Positions 53,206-61,908 of a DNA stretch of 64,000 nt are shown one piece after another (positions within the stretch are counted from its first letter, which is position 1; each line of letters begins with the position of its first letter). A model generated the notes under the pieces. The model was not told the origin of the DNA. It did not search any database and worked only from the letters and a program-made list of their open reading frames with translations. A program made the position numbers and the translations under genes. This DNA is from Streptomyces sp. NBC_00335 (GTDB lineage Bacteria > Actinomycetota > Actinomycetes > Streptomycetales > Streptomycetaceae), in contig NZ_CP108006.1 of assembly GCF_036127095.1 (NCBI RefSeq), forward strand, positions 4,579,501 through 4,643,500, written 5' to 3'.

Positions 53206-54137
53206 CAGGCAGGTACCTCCGTGGCGAGTAGATCCCAGGCGAGCAGCCCTGCACCCAGGCATCCGGCGGTGTCCCCTAGGGCGGCCGGAACGATGTGGGG
53301 CAGCCGCTGGAACGTCACGCGTTCCTCCACGGCCGTCCGTAGTGGTGTGAACAAGGTTTCCCCGGCCTCCGCCAGTCCGCCACCGATGATCAGCGTGCGC
53401 GGGTCCAGCAGGGTGATCGCGGTGACCAGCCCGTCGGCGAGGGCGCCGATCGCGGCGAGCCAGACCTCCCGGGCGCGCTCGTCGCCGGATTCGACGGCCT
53501 TGGCGCAGTCCGCGGCGTCCGCGTCGGGGTCGCCGGAGGCGGCCGCCCAGGCGCGGCTGACGGCGGAGGCGGAGGCGAGGGTCTCCAGGCAGCCGCGCTG
53601 GCCGCAGCCGCAGGCGGGTCCGCCGGGGCGGACCACGATGTGGCCGATCTCGCCCGCGTACCCGTGCGCGCCGGCCTCGATGCGTCCGGCGATGCCGATG
53701 GCTCCGGCGATGCCGGTGCCGAGGGGCACGAACAGGAAGCGGTCGGCGCCGCGGCCCGCGCCGATGCGGCCTTCGGCGAGTCCGCCCGTGCGGACGTCGT
53801 GGCCGAGGGCGACCGGGATCCCGCCGAGGCGTCTGCCGAGCAGTTCGCGCATCGGGACGTCGCGCCAGCCCAGGTTCGCCGCGTAGACGGCGATCCCGTT
53901 CTCGGCGTCGACGATGCCGGGGACGGCCACGCCGGCCGCGGAGGCGGTGGTGGCGAAGCGTTCCCGGCCGAGGTCGAGGAGCTCGGCGGCGAAGTCCTGG
54001 ATCGTCTCGACGACGGCTTCGGCGCCCCGCTCGCGGCCGGTGGCGCGGCGCGCTTCGTGGAGCAGGGTGCCGTCGGCGGCGACGAGGGCGGCCTTCATCC
54101 CAGTGCCGCCCACATCGAGGGCGATGACGTGTTTCAC
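53205..54137 (-). CDS. nagK: N-acetylglucosamine kinase NagK (ROK family)
   Basis: NagK phosphorylates GlcNAc. The 310-residue ROK protein has the phosphate loop ALDVGGTGMKAALV, the sugar-site and zinc motif GHIVVRPGGPACGCGQRGCLE and the LLDPRTLIIGGGLAEAGE block. The GTG at 54137 begins the conserved KHVIALDVGG; a GTG three codons earlier is equally possible, while an ATG at 54176 would cross the dre-like operator and is rejected. It heads the nagKA operon and is divergent from a sugar-binding lipoprotein gene. Confidence 0.88.
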   Translation of the reverse strand: MKHVIALDVGGTGMKAALVAADGTLLHEARRATGRERGAEAVVETIQDFAAELLDLGRERFATTASAAGVAVPGIVDAENGIAVYAANLGWRDVPMRELLGRRLGGIPVALGHDVRTGGLAEGRIGAGRGADRFLFVPLGTGIAGAIGIAGRIEAGAHGYAGEIGHIVVRPGGPACGCGQRGCLETLASASAVSRAWAAASGDPDADAADCAKAVESGDERAREVWLAAIGALADGLVTAITLLDPRTLIIGGGLAEAGETLFTPLRTAVEERVTFQRLPHIVPAALGDTAGCLGAGLLAWDLLATEVPA

Positions 54138-54174
54138 GGGTTTCACGGGTGACAGTCTCGCGTGATCGGAGGGC

Positions 54175-54190
54175 AAAGGTCTAGTCCACT
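54175..54190. promoter_or_regulatory. dre-like DasR site upstream of nagKA
   Basis: AAAGGTCTAGTCCACT matches the dre consensus at 13 of 16 bases. It lies 38 bases before the nagK start. DasR, released by GlcN-6-P, is known to repress nagKA in S. coelicolor. Confidence 0.75.
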
Positions 54191-54331
54191 GGGAGGGATT
54201 GTTGAGTGGCCATACAAATTCGGGACCTTCGTCGGCGGACGGGCCGGTACGCGGGCCCGTATCGGGTCCGTACGCGCGTGCGCGTGCAGGCTGTGTGCAC
54301 GTTTGGGCACCGGATGTTGACGAGGCTCAAA

Positions 54332-54347
54332 AGTGGTGTAGACCTTT
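54332..54347. promoter_or_regulatory. dre-like DasR site upstream of the sugar-binding lipoprotein gene
   Basis: AGTGGTGTAGACCTTT matches the dre consensus at 13 of 16 bases with the left half exact. It overlaps a possible promoter, TTGACG (54317-54322) and TAGACC (54339-54344), at 16-bp spacing, so binding would block polymerase. Confidence 0.68.
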
Positions 54348-54387
54348 ACGCGAATCGTACGGAACAACCTGGGGTGGAACGAGAACT

Positions 54388-55704
54388 TTGAAGGCGCGAA
54401 CTGTCCAGGCCAGAAAGCTGAACCTCGCCGCGTCCGGCCTCGCACTGTGCCTGACCACGGTGACGCTGAGCGGCTGCGGCGCCGTGTCGGGCCTCTCCGG
54501 GGACAACGAAGTCACCCTGAAGGTCGTGGCGGCCGACTACGGGGACAAACCGGAAAACTCCTCCAAGCCCTACTGGAAGGAGCTCGCCGCGTCCTTCGAG
54601 AAGCGCCACCCCGGCATCAAGGTCCAGGTCGACGTCTACTCCTGGTCCGAGGTCGACGCCAAGGTCGCCGAGATGGTCAAGGCCGGCGAGGCCCCCGACA
54701 TCGCCCAGATCGGCGCCTACGCCGACTACGCGGCCGAGGGCAAGCTGTACTCCGCCGACGAACTGCTCTCCGTGAACACCCAGGCCGACTTCCTCGAACC
54801 GCTCGCCGAAGCCGGCAAGGTCCGGCGCGTCCAGTACGGCATGCCCTTCGTGGCCAGCACCCGGCTGATGTTCTACAACGAGAAGCTGTTCGCCGACGCC
54901 GGAGTCATCCCCAAGGACGGCAAGACCCCCTGGCAGCCCAAGAGCTGGGCCGATCTGGAGTCCGCCGCCAAGAAGCTCAAGGCGGACGGGGTCACCACGC
55001 CCTTCGCGCTGCCCCTGGGCCGCGAGGAGGCGCAGGCCGAGACCATGCAGTGGCTGCTCGCGGGCGGCGGAGGCTACGCCGACAACGAGGACGCGTACTC
55101 GATCGACTCCCCGGCCAACATCAAGACCCTGGAGTTCCTGCGCGACAAGCTCGTCGGCGGGGGCCTGACCGGCCCCGTCGAACCGGCCAAGCTGGACCGC
55201 CAGGCCGCCTTCGACTCCTTCTCGCGCGGCGAGGTCGGCATGCTCAACGGGCACCCGACGCTGCTCCAGCAGGCCGCCGCGAAGGGCGTCCAGTACGGCA
55301 TGACCCCGATGCCGACCTCCGACGGGGTGCCCCACCCGACGATGGGCGTCGCCGACTGGGTGATGGCCTTCAAGACCGGCCACCAGTCGCAGTCCGGGAA
55401 GTTCCTCGACTTCCTGTACGAAGAGAACAACGTGACGGCCTTCACCGAGAAGTACGACCTGCTCCCGGTCACCACCAGCGGCTCCCGGGCGATGGACGCC
55501 TCCACGGGTGCCTCCTCGGCGCAGCTGAAGACCTTCCTGCACGCGCTGCCCAACGCACGCCTCTACCCGGTGGGCAAGAAGTCCTGGGCGGCCGTCAGCG
55601 AGGACGTCAAGAAGAACATCGGCAAGGCCGTGCAGCCGGGCGGGCAGCCCGGCAAGACCCTCGCGGACCTCTCCGAGATGGCGCGCAAGGCGGACGCCCG
55701 CTGA
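54388..55704 (+). CDS. ABC importer sugar-binding lipoprotein
   Basis: A 438-residue SBP_bac_1 family protein. The TTG start is followed by a lipoprotein signal with lipobox LSGC (Cys about 29). The mature part shows the family's YWKELAASFEKRHPGIKVQVD, APDIAQIGAYADYA, YGMPFVASTRLMFYNEKLFADAG and GMLNGHPTLLQQAA segments. It is divergent from nagKA and has a dre-like site, so an amino-sugar ligand is likely. No permease genes lie next to it and no ATPase; MsiK (29.2 kb) could serve as ATPase. Confidence 0.85.
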   Translation: MKARTVQARKLNLAASGLALCLTTVTLSGCGAVSGLSGDNEVTLKVVAADYGDKPENSSKPYWKELAASFEKRHPGIKVQVDVYSWSEVDAKVAEMVKAGEAPDIAQIGAYADYAAEGKLYSADELLSVNTQADFLEPLAEAGKVRRVQYGMPFVASTRLMFYNEKLFADAGVIPKDGKTPWQPKSWADLESAAKKLKADGVTTPFALPLGREEAQAETMQWLLAGGGGYADNEDAYSIDSPANIKTLEFLRDKLVGGGLTGPVEPAKLDRQAAFDSFSRGEVGMLNGHPTLLQQAAAKGVQYGMTPMPTSDGVPHPTMGVADWVMAFKTGHQSQSGKFLDFLYEENNVTAFTEKYDLLPVTTSGSRAMDASTGASSAQLKTFLHALPNARLYPVGKKSWAAVSEDVKKNIGKAVQPGGQPGKTLADLSEMARKADAR

Positions 55705-55763
55705 TCCGTGCCGGGCGCGGGCCGTCAGCGGGGGCTGTCGTAGGGCAGGGCTAATCTGGCCGT

Positions 55764-56015
55764 ATGACGGACGCGGACGAGAGGCCGCCGGCCGGGCTGA
55801 GCGCCGACGAGGCGGCCGTACTGGCCTACGAAGGCCGCACCTGGCCCGGGCCGGGCGCCAAGGAACGGGCCATAAGGGAAGGACTGGGGATGCCCCCGGT
55901 CCGGTACTACCAGCTGCTCAACGCGCTGATGGACGATCCCAGGGCGCTCCGGCACGCGCCGGGCACCGTGAACCGCCTGCGGCGCATCCGCGAAGCACAG
56001 CGGGCGAGGCGGTAG
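55764..56015 (+). CDS. DUF3263 family protein
   Basis: An 83-residue helical protein with the DUF3263 core LSADEAAVLAYEGRTWPGPG, AIREGLGMPPVRYYQLLNAL and DDPRALRHAPGTVNRLRRIR. The fold resembles a helix-turn-helix, and a DNA-binding role is often guessed but unproven. It lies between the binding-protein gene and otsB on the same strand. Confidence 0.85.
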   Translation: MTDADERPPAGLSADEAAVLAYEGRTWPGPGAKERAIREGLGMPPVRYYQLLNALMDDPRALRHAPGTVNRLRRIREAQRARR

Positions 56016-56108
56016 CGGCGGCCGCGGTGCGGCAGCCGGGGTCCGGCGGCCGGGGTGTGGTGCCCCGCGCCGTAGCCGTGGCCCGGTTGGGCCGTTAGGG
56101 TCGAGCGT

Positions 56109-56957
56109 ATGGGGAGCCATCCGCACGATCTGCCGATGCCCGTCACCACCGCCGGACGCGAGGGACTCGAAGCCCTCCTCCGCGCACCGCACCGCTCCGT
56201 CGTCGCCCTCGACTTCGACGGCACCCTCGCCGACATCGTTCCCGACCCCGACCAGGCCCGGGCCCACCCCGGAGCCGTCCCCGCGCTCGCCGCCCTCGCC
56301 CCCGAGGTCGGCTCCATCGCGGTCGTCACCGGCCGGCCGGCCGGGGTCGCCGTCCGCTACGGGGGCTTCGCCGGGGTCCCGGGACTCGAACACCTGGTGG
56401 TGCTCGGACACTACGGAGCCGAGCGCTGGGACGCCGTGAGCGGCATCGTGCACGCTCCGGCCGAGCATCCGGGGGTCGCGGCGGTCCGGGCGGAGCTGCC
56501 CGGGTTCCTGGACGCGATCGGCGCGTGGCGCGGGACGTGGATCGAGGAGAAGGGCCAGGCCCTGGCCGTCCACACCCGGCGCGCGGCCGACCCGGAGGCC
56601 GCCTTCGCGGCCCTGCGCGAGCCCCTGGCGGGGCTGGCGGCCCGGCACGGCCTGATGGTCGAACCGGGCCGGGCCGTACTGGAGCTGCGGCCGCCGGGGA
56701 TGGACAAGGGCGTCGCCCTCACGGAGTACCTCGCGGAGGTGGGGGCGCAGGCCGTGCTCTACGCCGGCGACGACCTCGGGGACCTGGCGGCCTACTCGGC
56801 GGTGGAGAAGCTGCGGGCCGGGGGCATGCCGGGGCTGCTGCTGTGCAGTGGCTCGGCGGAGGTCCCGGAACTCGCCTCCCGCGCGGACCTGACCCTGTCC
56901 GGCCCCTCGGAGGTCGTCGCCTTCCTGGCGGCGTTGGCCGTGGCCGTGCGGGCCTAG
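56109..56957 (+). CDS. otsB: Trehalose-6-phosphate phosphatase
   Basis: OtsB removes the phosphate from trehalose-6-phosphate. The 282-residue HAD-family protein has the nucleophile motif LDFDGTLADIV (about residue 36), the second motif VVTGRP, the substrate-cap segment LEHLVVLGHYGAERWD and the metal-site VLYAGDDLGDLAAYSA. It faces otsA across a long hairpin. The ATG is at 56109. Confidence 0.92.
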   Translation: MGSHPHDLPMPVTTAGREGLEALLRAPHRSVVALDFDGTLADIVPDPDQARAHPGAVPALAALAPEVGSIAVVTGRPAGVAVRYGGFAGVPGLEHLVVLGHYGAERWDAVSGIVHAPAEHPGVAAVRAELPGFLDAIGAWRGTWIEEKGQALAVHTRRAADPEAAFAALREPLAGLAARHGLMVEPGRAVLELRPPGMDKGVALTEYLAEVGAQAVLYAGDDLGDLAAYSAVEKLRAGGMPGLLLCSGSAEVPELASRADLTLSGPSEVVAFLAALAVAVRA

Positions 56958-57011
56958 CTTTTGACGCGTGCCCCGTGCGGCTCGGTGCCCGGCGCGGCCG
57001 GGCGGGTGCGG

Positions 57012-57073
57012 CTCGGTGCCCTGCGGGGCCGTCCCCTACCCGCCCTTCCACCGTTCCCTGGGCTGCGCCCAGA
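57012..57073. repeat. Dispersed GC-rich intergenic repeat, copy C (partial)
   Basis: It begins with GCCCTGCGGGGC, CGTCCCCTACCCGCCCTTCC and ACCGTTCCCTGGGCTGCGCC as in copies A and B, then runs into a long hairpin whose left arm has the CTCAAACGCCGG block. Confidence 0.75.
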
Positions 57074-57135
57074 CCCGCGCCTCAAACGCCGGCGAGGCTG
57101 GATCAACCCAGCCTCGCCGGCGTTTGAGGCGCGGG
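57074..57135. terminator. 28-bp perfect stem-loop between converging otsB and otsA
   Basis: The left arm 57074-57101 (beginning CCCGCGCCTCAAACGCCGGC) pairs without mismatch to 57108-57135, around a 6-nt loop. One of the longest perfect hairpins in the window, it is placed to stop transcripts from both sides. Confidence 0.85.
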
Positions 57136-57168
57136 GGTTCGGGGACTTCGCTCCCGGCAGCGGCGCGC

Positions 57169-58632
57169 TCAGGCGCGCAGTGCGTCCAGTTGGGACGTGA
57201 GCCACTGGGCCGGGGGGAGGGCCGTCGCCGCCACCGCCAGGCGTTTCGTGCGGTCCGCACGCTCCGCGGACGGCATCGAGAGGGCCGCGTGCAGCGCCTC
57301 CGCCGTGGCCGTCACGTCGTACGGGTTCACCGTCAGCGCGTCCGCGCCGAGCTCCTCGTACGCCCCCGCCCCGGTGGACAGCACCAGCACGCACCCCGCC
57401 TCCGAGACCACCGGGATCTCCTTCGCGACGAGGTTCATGCCGTCCCGCACCGGATTGACCAGCGCCACGTCCGCCAGCCGGTACGCCGCCAGCGACCGCG
57501 CGAAGTCGTCCTCGACGGAGACGATCACCGGCTGCCAGTCGGCCGTGCCGAACTCCGCGTTGATCTCCGCCGCCAGCTCCCGCACCGACTCGGTGTACTC
57601 CCGGTAGACGGCCAGGTCCTGCCGGGAGGGGTAGGCGGAGGCCAGGTGGACCACCCGCTCCCGCCATTCGGGGTGGACCGTCAGCAGCTCCCGGTACGCG
57701 AGCAGCCCCCGCAGGATGTTCTTCGACAGCTCCGTGCGGTCCACCCGGACGATCGTCTTCAGCCCGCCGACCTCCGCCCGCAGCGCCGCCAGCTTGTCGT
57801 CCACCTCCGGCCGGTGCGCGAGCGCGCGCAGCTCGTCCGCGTCCACGCCGAGGGGGTACGCGGTGACGTGGGTGAACCGGAGCTCCCCGTATCCGTGCCC
57901 GTCCGCGGCCTTCCTGCGGTGCCGCACCTCGTACTCCGAGGTCTCGAACGGGACGGACGCGTTCGCGACGCCGTGTGCGTCGTCCCTGGTTGCGTCGGCG
58001 AGGAAGTTGCCCGCCCACCCAAGCGTGTGGAAGCCCAGCCGGTCCGCCCCGAGCATCCCCCAGACCAACTGGCTCCGGATGTCGGCCGGGAGCATGTCCA
58101 GGAACTCCCGCGCAGCCCACGGCGTGTGCGTGAAGTGCCCGATCCGCAGGTCCGGGCGGAGCTCCCGGAGCATCCCGGGGGCCAGCGCCAGGTGGTAGTC
58201 CTGGATCAGGACCGCCGCCCCCTCGGCCGCCTCCTGCGCGAGCGCCTCCGCGAAGGCCTCGTTGTACGTGACGTACGAGGCCCAGCGCCGCCGGAACTCC
58301 GCGTCGAAGACCGGCTCGCGCGGGATCTCGTACAGGTGGTGGTGGAGGAACCACAGCACCGAGTTCGCGATGCCGTTGTACGCCCCGTCGTAGACCTCCG
58401 GGTCGATGTCGAGCATCCGTACGCCCGGCTCGGACACCCCCTGCCGTACCGCCCCCCGGTCCGCGTCCGACAGTGCCGCGCAGATCCACAGTGCCCCCGG
58501 CTGCTCCGCGAGGGCGGTGGAGAGGCCGGAGACGAGGCCGCCCCCGCCGCGGCGGGCACTGAGCGTGCCGTCCGCGGCGAGGGCGTACGAGAGGGGGCCG
58601 CGATTCGCGGCGACGAGCACCTGGGAAGCCAT
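57169..58632 (-). CDS. otsA: Trehalose-6-phosphate synthase
   Basis: OtsA joins UDP-glucose (or GDP-glucose) and glucose-6-phosphate. The 487-residue GT20 enzyme starts VLVAANRGPLSY and has RRGGGGLVSGL, the acceptor region IQDYHLALAPGML, RIGHFTHTPW, the donor-site VDRTELSKNIL and NPVRDGMNLVAKEI. With otsB, it forms the trehalose pathway used in spores and under osmotic stress. The N-terminal loop reads GGGGLVSG, as in the actinobacterial form. Confidence 0.93.
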   Translation of the reverse strand: MASQVLVAANRGPLSYALAADGTLSARRGGGGLVSGLSTALAEQPGALWICAALSDADRGAVRQGVSEPGVRMLDIDPEVYDGAYNGIANSVLWFLHHHLYEIPREPVFDAEFRRRWASYVTYNEAFAEALAQEAAEGAAVLIQDYHLALAPGMLRELRPDLRIGHFTHTPWAAREFLDMLPADIRSQLVWGMLGADRLGFHTLGWAGNFLADATRDDAHGVANASVPFETSEYEVRHRRKAADGHGYGELRFTHVTAYPLGVDADELRALAHRPEVDDKLAALRAEVGGLKTIVRVDRTELSKNILRGLLAYRELLTVHPEWRERVVHLASAYPSRQDLAVYREYTESVRELAAEINAEFGTADWQPVIVSVEDDFARSLAAYRLADVALVNPVRDGMNLVAKEIPVVSEAGCVLVLSTGAGAYEELGADALTVNPYDVTATAEALHAALSMPSAERADRTKRLAVAATALPPAQWLTSQLDALRA

Positions 58633-58668
58633 GCGGCGAACCTAGCCCGCCTCGACTCCGGTCAAACG

Positions 58669-60510
58669 TCAGCGCCTGCGCGTACGCCGGACCGAGAGGA
58701 AGACCACACCTCCGAGTGCCGTGAGCGTGGCGGCCGCCGTGCCCATCAGCCACAGCTCCCGGCCGTCGGAGCCGGTGGTGGCCAGGTGCCCGCCCGGCGG
58801 GCCCTTGGAGTCGTCGCCCGGGGTCGCGGGGGTCTCCGGCAGCGGTCGAGGCTGCTGGGTGGTGGGAGACGCGGACGGTGTGGACGGTGTGGAGGGTGTG
58901 GACGACGGCACCGTGGTGGGTGAAGGGGAGGCCGACGGGGACGGCGTCGGGGAGGACGAGGTGCTCGGCGACGGCGACGGGTCCGGGGTCGTGATCACCG
59001 GCGGGACCGGTGCGCACGCCGGGTCCTTCGAGCCGTTCTCGCAGTTCGTGCGGCCACTCTCCGCGACCACGTGGTTCGTCAGCTTGCCGTCGCCGGTCAG
59101 CGGGTCGTTGACCTTCACCTTGTACGTGATCGTCGCCGTCCTGCCCCGCGGGACGTCGCCCGTCCAGGACAGCTTGGGCGCCGTATACGTGGCCGAACCG
59201 AGGTCCGCCGTCGCCACCCCGTCGAAGGCCGCGTCGTCCAGCAGCTGCGTCAGGTCGTCGGTCAGCTTCGCGTTCGGGTAGTCCAGGCTGCCGATGTTCT
59301 TCGCGGTGATCGTGTAGGTCACCGTGTCACCGGGCGCGACCGACTTGGCGGGCGAGGCCGTCTTCGTCACCTCCAGGTCAGGCACCGGCACGGCCAGCGC
59401 GAACTGCGAGATGACGTACGTGTCCCCGCGCGTGCGGAACGTCAGGTCGGCGGAGGTGGCCCCGGCCGGCAGCGAGGCCGCGGGGATCTCGAAGGACTTC
59501 GCGTCGATGCTGAGGTTGTTGGCGTGCTTCGGTTCCAGCGAGCCGTCGGCCGAGCTGGTGAAGAAGTTGTCGGCCGCCCCGTTGGCGGGGTTGGTGATGT
59601 TCGCGCCGTTCACCCGGAACTGGTCGCCCTTGGTGTTCCAGTCGCCCTCGTAGGCCGTCGCGCTCGCGCGGACCGGGCCGTCGCCGGTGCGGTAGAAGCC
59701 CGAGACCTTGACCGTGGTGTCAGGGCTGGTCGAGCGCTGGAGCACGTGGCCGCCGTAGACGTAGACGTTGCGCCGCTCGGGGGCGTGCTCGTTCGGGCCG
59801 GGGTACGCGTACACGACCGTCAGGGACCAGCCGGCGACGCAGCCGCGCCCCTGAGGGGCCCAGATGTTGCCGACGGCCACGGGGACCGGCGAGCCGGTGG
59901 CCACGTCCGCGAAGGCGGCGGTGACGTCGGACTCGCCCGTGTAGTAGTGCGGGCCGCCCGTTTGGGCCGGGTCCTCGACCATGTCCGACAGGGTCACCGG
60001 CCGGGCGGCGCCCGAGCCGACCTTGACGACCGGGCGGGTGGTCAGCGGGTCACCGGGGGCGCGCCGCACGTCCTCGCCGGAGACGTCGCACCGCTCGATG
60101 AGGTTCGAGCCGAGCTTGTACGCGCCGTTGTTGCCGCCCCAGAAGAGCCGCGCGTACGCCACCTTCGCGCCCGGAGGCACGGTGAGCAGGCCGGTGCTGG
60201 AGGTGCCGGTGGCCGTCCCGAGCCCGGCCGCGTCCACCGGGCGGGCGACGAAGTCGTTGTTGTTCTTCGTGCCCCCGCCCCGCTGGACCTCGGCGCACTC
60301 GGCGGCCTCGGCGGGCGGTGCCTGGGGGCAGCCCATCACCGTGTTGCCGAGCGTGACGAAGTCCCCGTAGAGCGCCTCGTCGTACCGCTTCTCGAAGGGG
60401 GAGACCACCTCCGCGACGGCCGGTCCGCTCAGCGAGCCGATCAGCAGCGCCGCGCCCCCGGCCACCGCGAGGGCGGATCCCCATACATGTCTGAAACGTA
60501 TAAACCCCAT
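58669..60510 (-). CDS. Cell-wall-anchored surface protein, DUF11 repeat, LAxTG sorting signal
   Basis: A 613-residue protein. A signal peptide (core GSALAVAGGAALLIGSLSG, cut near AVAE) is followed by a large N-terminal domain of DUF3344 type (about 45-365: YDEALYGDFVTLGNTVMGC and VAYARLFWGGNNGAY), a DUF11/CNA-B-like beta domain (about 375-490, DLEVTKTASPAKSVAPGDTVTYTITAKN), a Ser/Pro/Thr linker, then HLATTG, a membrane helix and RRTRRR. LAxTG is the motif of class E sortases, which attach proteins such as long chaplins in Streptomyces. Its binding partner is unknown. Confidence 0.87.
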   Translation of the reverse strand: MGFIRFRHVWGSALAVAGGAALLIGSLSGPAVAEVVSPFEKRYDEALYGDFVTLGNTVMGCPQAPPAEAAECAEVQRGGGTKNNNDFVARPVDAAGLGTATGTSSTGLLTVPPGAKVAYARLFWGGNNGAYKLGSNLIERCDVSGEDVRRAPGDPLTTRPVVKVGSGAARPVTLSDMVEDPAQTGGPHYYTGESDVTAAFADVATGSPVPVAVGNIWAPQGRGCVAGWSLTVVYAYPGPNEHAPERRNVYVYGGHVLQRSTSPDTTVKVSGFYRTGDGPVRASATAYEGDWNTKGDQFRVNGANITNPANGAADNFFTSSADGSLEPKHANNLSIDAKSFEIPAASLPAGATSADLTFRTRGDTYVISQFALAVPVPDLEVTKTASPAKSVAPGDTVTYTITAKNIGSLDYPNAKLTDDLTQLLDDAAFDGVATADLGSATYTAPKLSWTGDVPRGRTATITYKVKVNDPLTGDGKLTNHVVAESGRTNCENGSKDPACAPVPPVITTPDPSPSPSTSSSPTPSPSASPSPTTVPSSTPSTPSTPSASPTTQQPRPLPETPATPGDDSKGPPGGHLATTGSDGRELWLMGTAAATLTALGGVVFLSVRRTRRR

Positions 60511-60547
60511 GAAAGGGAAATTAGACCGATAGGGGTTGATTCGGGCG

Positions 60548-61570
60548 TTACGCCACGCGACGGCGCGCGTACTCCTCGATGTCGAGCATCGGCGGCCGCT
60601 CCTCGGTGTCCACGGCGTAGGTGTGCGGTACGAACCCCTCCGGGCCCCGCTCGAACTGCGTCAGCTCGGGGCGTACGAGGTGCCCCCGCGAGAGCCGTAC
60701 CTGCGCCGTGCGGTAGATCGCCGCGGCCATCCGCCCCAGGGCCTGGCCGTCCTGGTGGCGGTGCAGCCGTACGCCCACGTCCACCTGGGCCAGCGCGTCG
60801 AGCCCGGCCGTGTGCAGTGCGTCCACCAGCAGGCCCAGCTCCACCCCGTAGCCCACCGGGAACGGCAGCCGCTCCAGCAGCTCGCGGCGCACGGCGTACT
60901 CGCCGCCCAGCGGCTGGACGAAGCCGGCCAGCTGCGGCCAGTGGAGGTTGAGCAGGGGGCGGGCCACCAGCTCCGTGACCCGGCCGCCCTGGCCGTGGGC
61001 CTTGGCGGAGGCCAGGGCGGCCGGGTCGCCGGACTCCTGGCCGAAGGGGCGGTCGTACATGGCCTTGACGAACCGCACGTCCGGATCGGTCAGCAGCGGG
61101 CCGACGATCCCCGAGACGAAGGCGGCCGAGAAATCGCGCAGGTCGGCGTCCACGAAGCAGACGATGTCGCCGGTGGTGACCAGCAGCGAGCGCCACAGGA
61201 CCTCGCCCTTGCCGGGCACCGCCGGGATCCGCGGCAGGACCTCGTCGCGGTGCACCACCCGGGCCCCGGCCTTGGCCGCGACCTCCGCCGTGCGGTCCGT
61301 GGAGCCGGAGTCGATCACGACGAGCTCGTCCACCAGCGGAACCGGCAGGCCCTCGATCAGATCGCGCCGGATCACCTCGACGATCGCGCCGACCGTCGCC
61401 TCCTCGTTCAGCGCCGGCAGCACCACGCTGACCGTGGTGCCCGCTGCCCGCTTGGCCGAAAGCAGCTGGCCGAGCGGTCGGTCGGCGGCTGACCAGGAGC
61501 GGTCTGCCAGCCAGCGCTCCACCTCTTCCAGCACCTTCAGCACTCCCTGGTTCATCACTGGGTTCATCAT
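60548..61570 (-). CDS. gpgS: Glucosyl-3-phosphoglycerate synthase
   Basis: A 340-residue GT81/GT2-like enzyme. The donor-site blocks are VSVVLPALNEEATVGAIVEVI and VIDSGSTDRTAEVA, the metal-site is IVCFVDADLRDF, and the acceptor region KAMYDRPF followed by LHWPQLAGFVQPLGGEYAVR is typical of GpgS. It joins UDP-glucose to 3-phosphoglycerate, the first step to glucosylglycerate and, in mycobacteria, methylglucose lipopolysaccharide. Three closely spaced ATGs (61570, 61567, 61555) are possible starts, none with a good ribosome site. Confidence 0.87.
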   Translation of the reverse strand: MMNPVMNQGVLKVLEEVERWLADRSWSAADRPLGQLLSAKRAAGTTVSVVLPALNEEATVGAIVEVIRRDLIEGLPVPLVDELVVIDSGSTDRTAEVAAKAGARVVHRDEVLPRIPAVPGKGEVLWRSLLVTTGDIVCFVDADLRDFSAAFVSGIVGPLLTDPDVRFVKAMYDRPFGQESGDPAALASAKAHGQGGRVTELVARPLLNLHWPQLAGFVQPLGGEYAVRRELLERLPFPVGYGVELGLLVDALHTAGLDALAQVDVGVRLHRHQDGQALGRMAAAIYRTAQVRLSRGHLVRPELTQFERGPEGFVPHTYAVDTEERPPMLDIEEYARRRVA

Positions 61571-61734
61571 GGGTTTGGACCGAAATGTGATCCATCTCGC
61601 GGTTCGGACGGCTGTCTCAACCACCCGGGCCTTCGGTTACAGTCTTGAACAACGCGAAGGTCCACCGCATGCCGGGGGTCCCCGCGTACAAACGCACCGG
61701 CGCGCCACAGAGCGCGTGTGCCGGTGCCATACCG

Positions 61735-61860
61735 CTCATCCAGAGGGGCAGAGGGACACGGCCCGTTGAAGCCCCGGCAACCCTCCAGTCGGTTCTCGCG
61801 ATCGCGCATTCCAGCGCCGCCAGCGAGGTCCCCGGCTAGGGAAGGTGCCAATTCCGTCTC
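61735..61860 (+). ncRNA. SAM-I (S-box) riboswitch upstream of thrC
   Basis: The leader reads CATCCAGAGGGGCAGAGGGA, then GGCCCGTTGAAGCCCCGGCA, ACCCTCCAG, a variable P3-P4 part and GGTGCCAATTCC. These are the P2 kink-turn, P3 and J3/4 core blocks of SAM-I riboswitches. It ends about 50 bases before the thrC ATG, with GAGGAG between, so control may be translational. SAM-bound riboswitches usually turn genes off. A GCACCGGC/GCCGGTGC hairpin lies just before it (about 61692-61727). Confidence 0.9.
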
Positions 61861-61908
61861 ATGGCGAAGTGCGCCATGGGGAAGATGAGGAGAAAGGGCC
61901 TCGCCATC

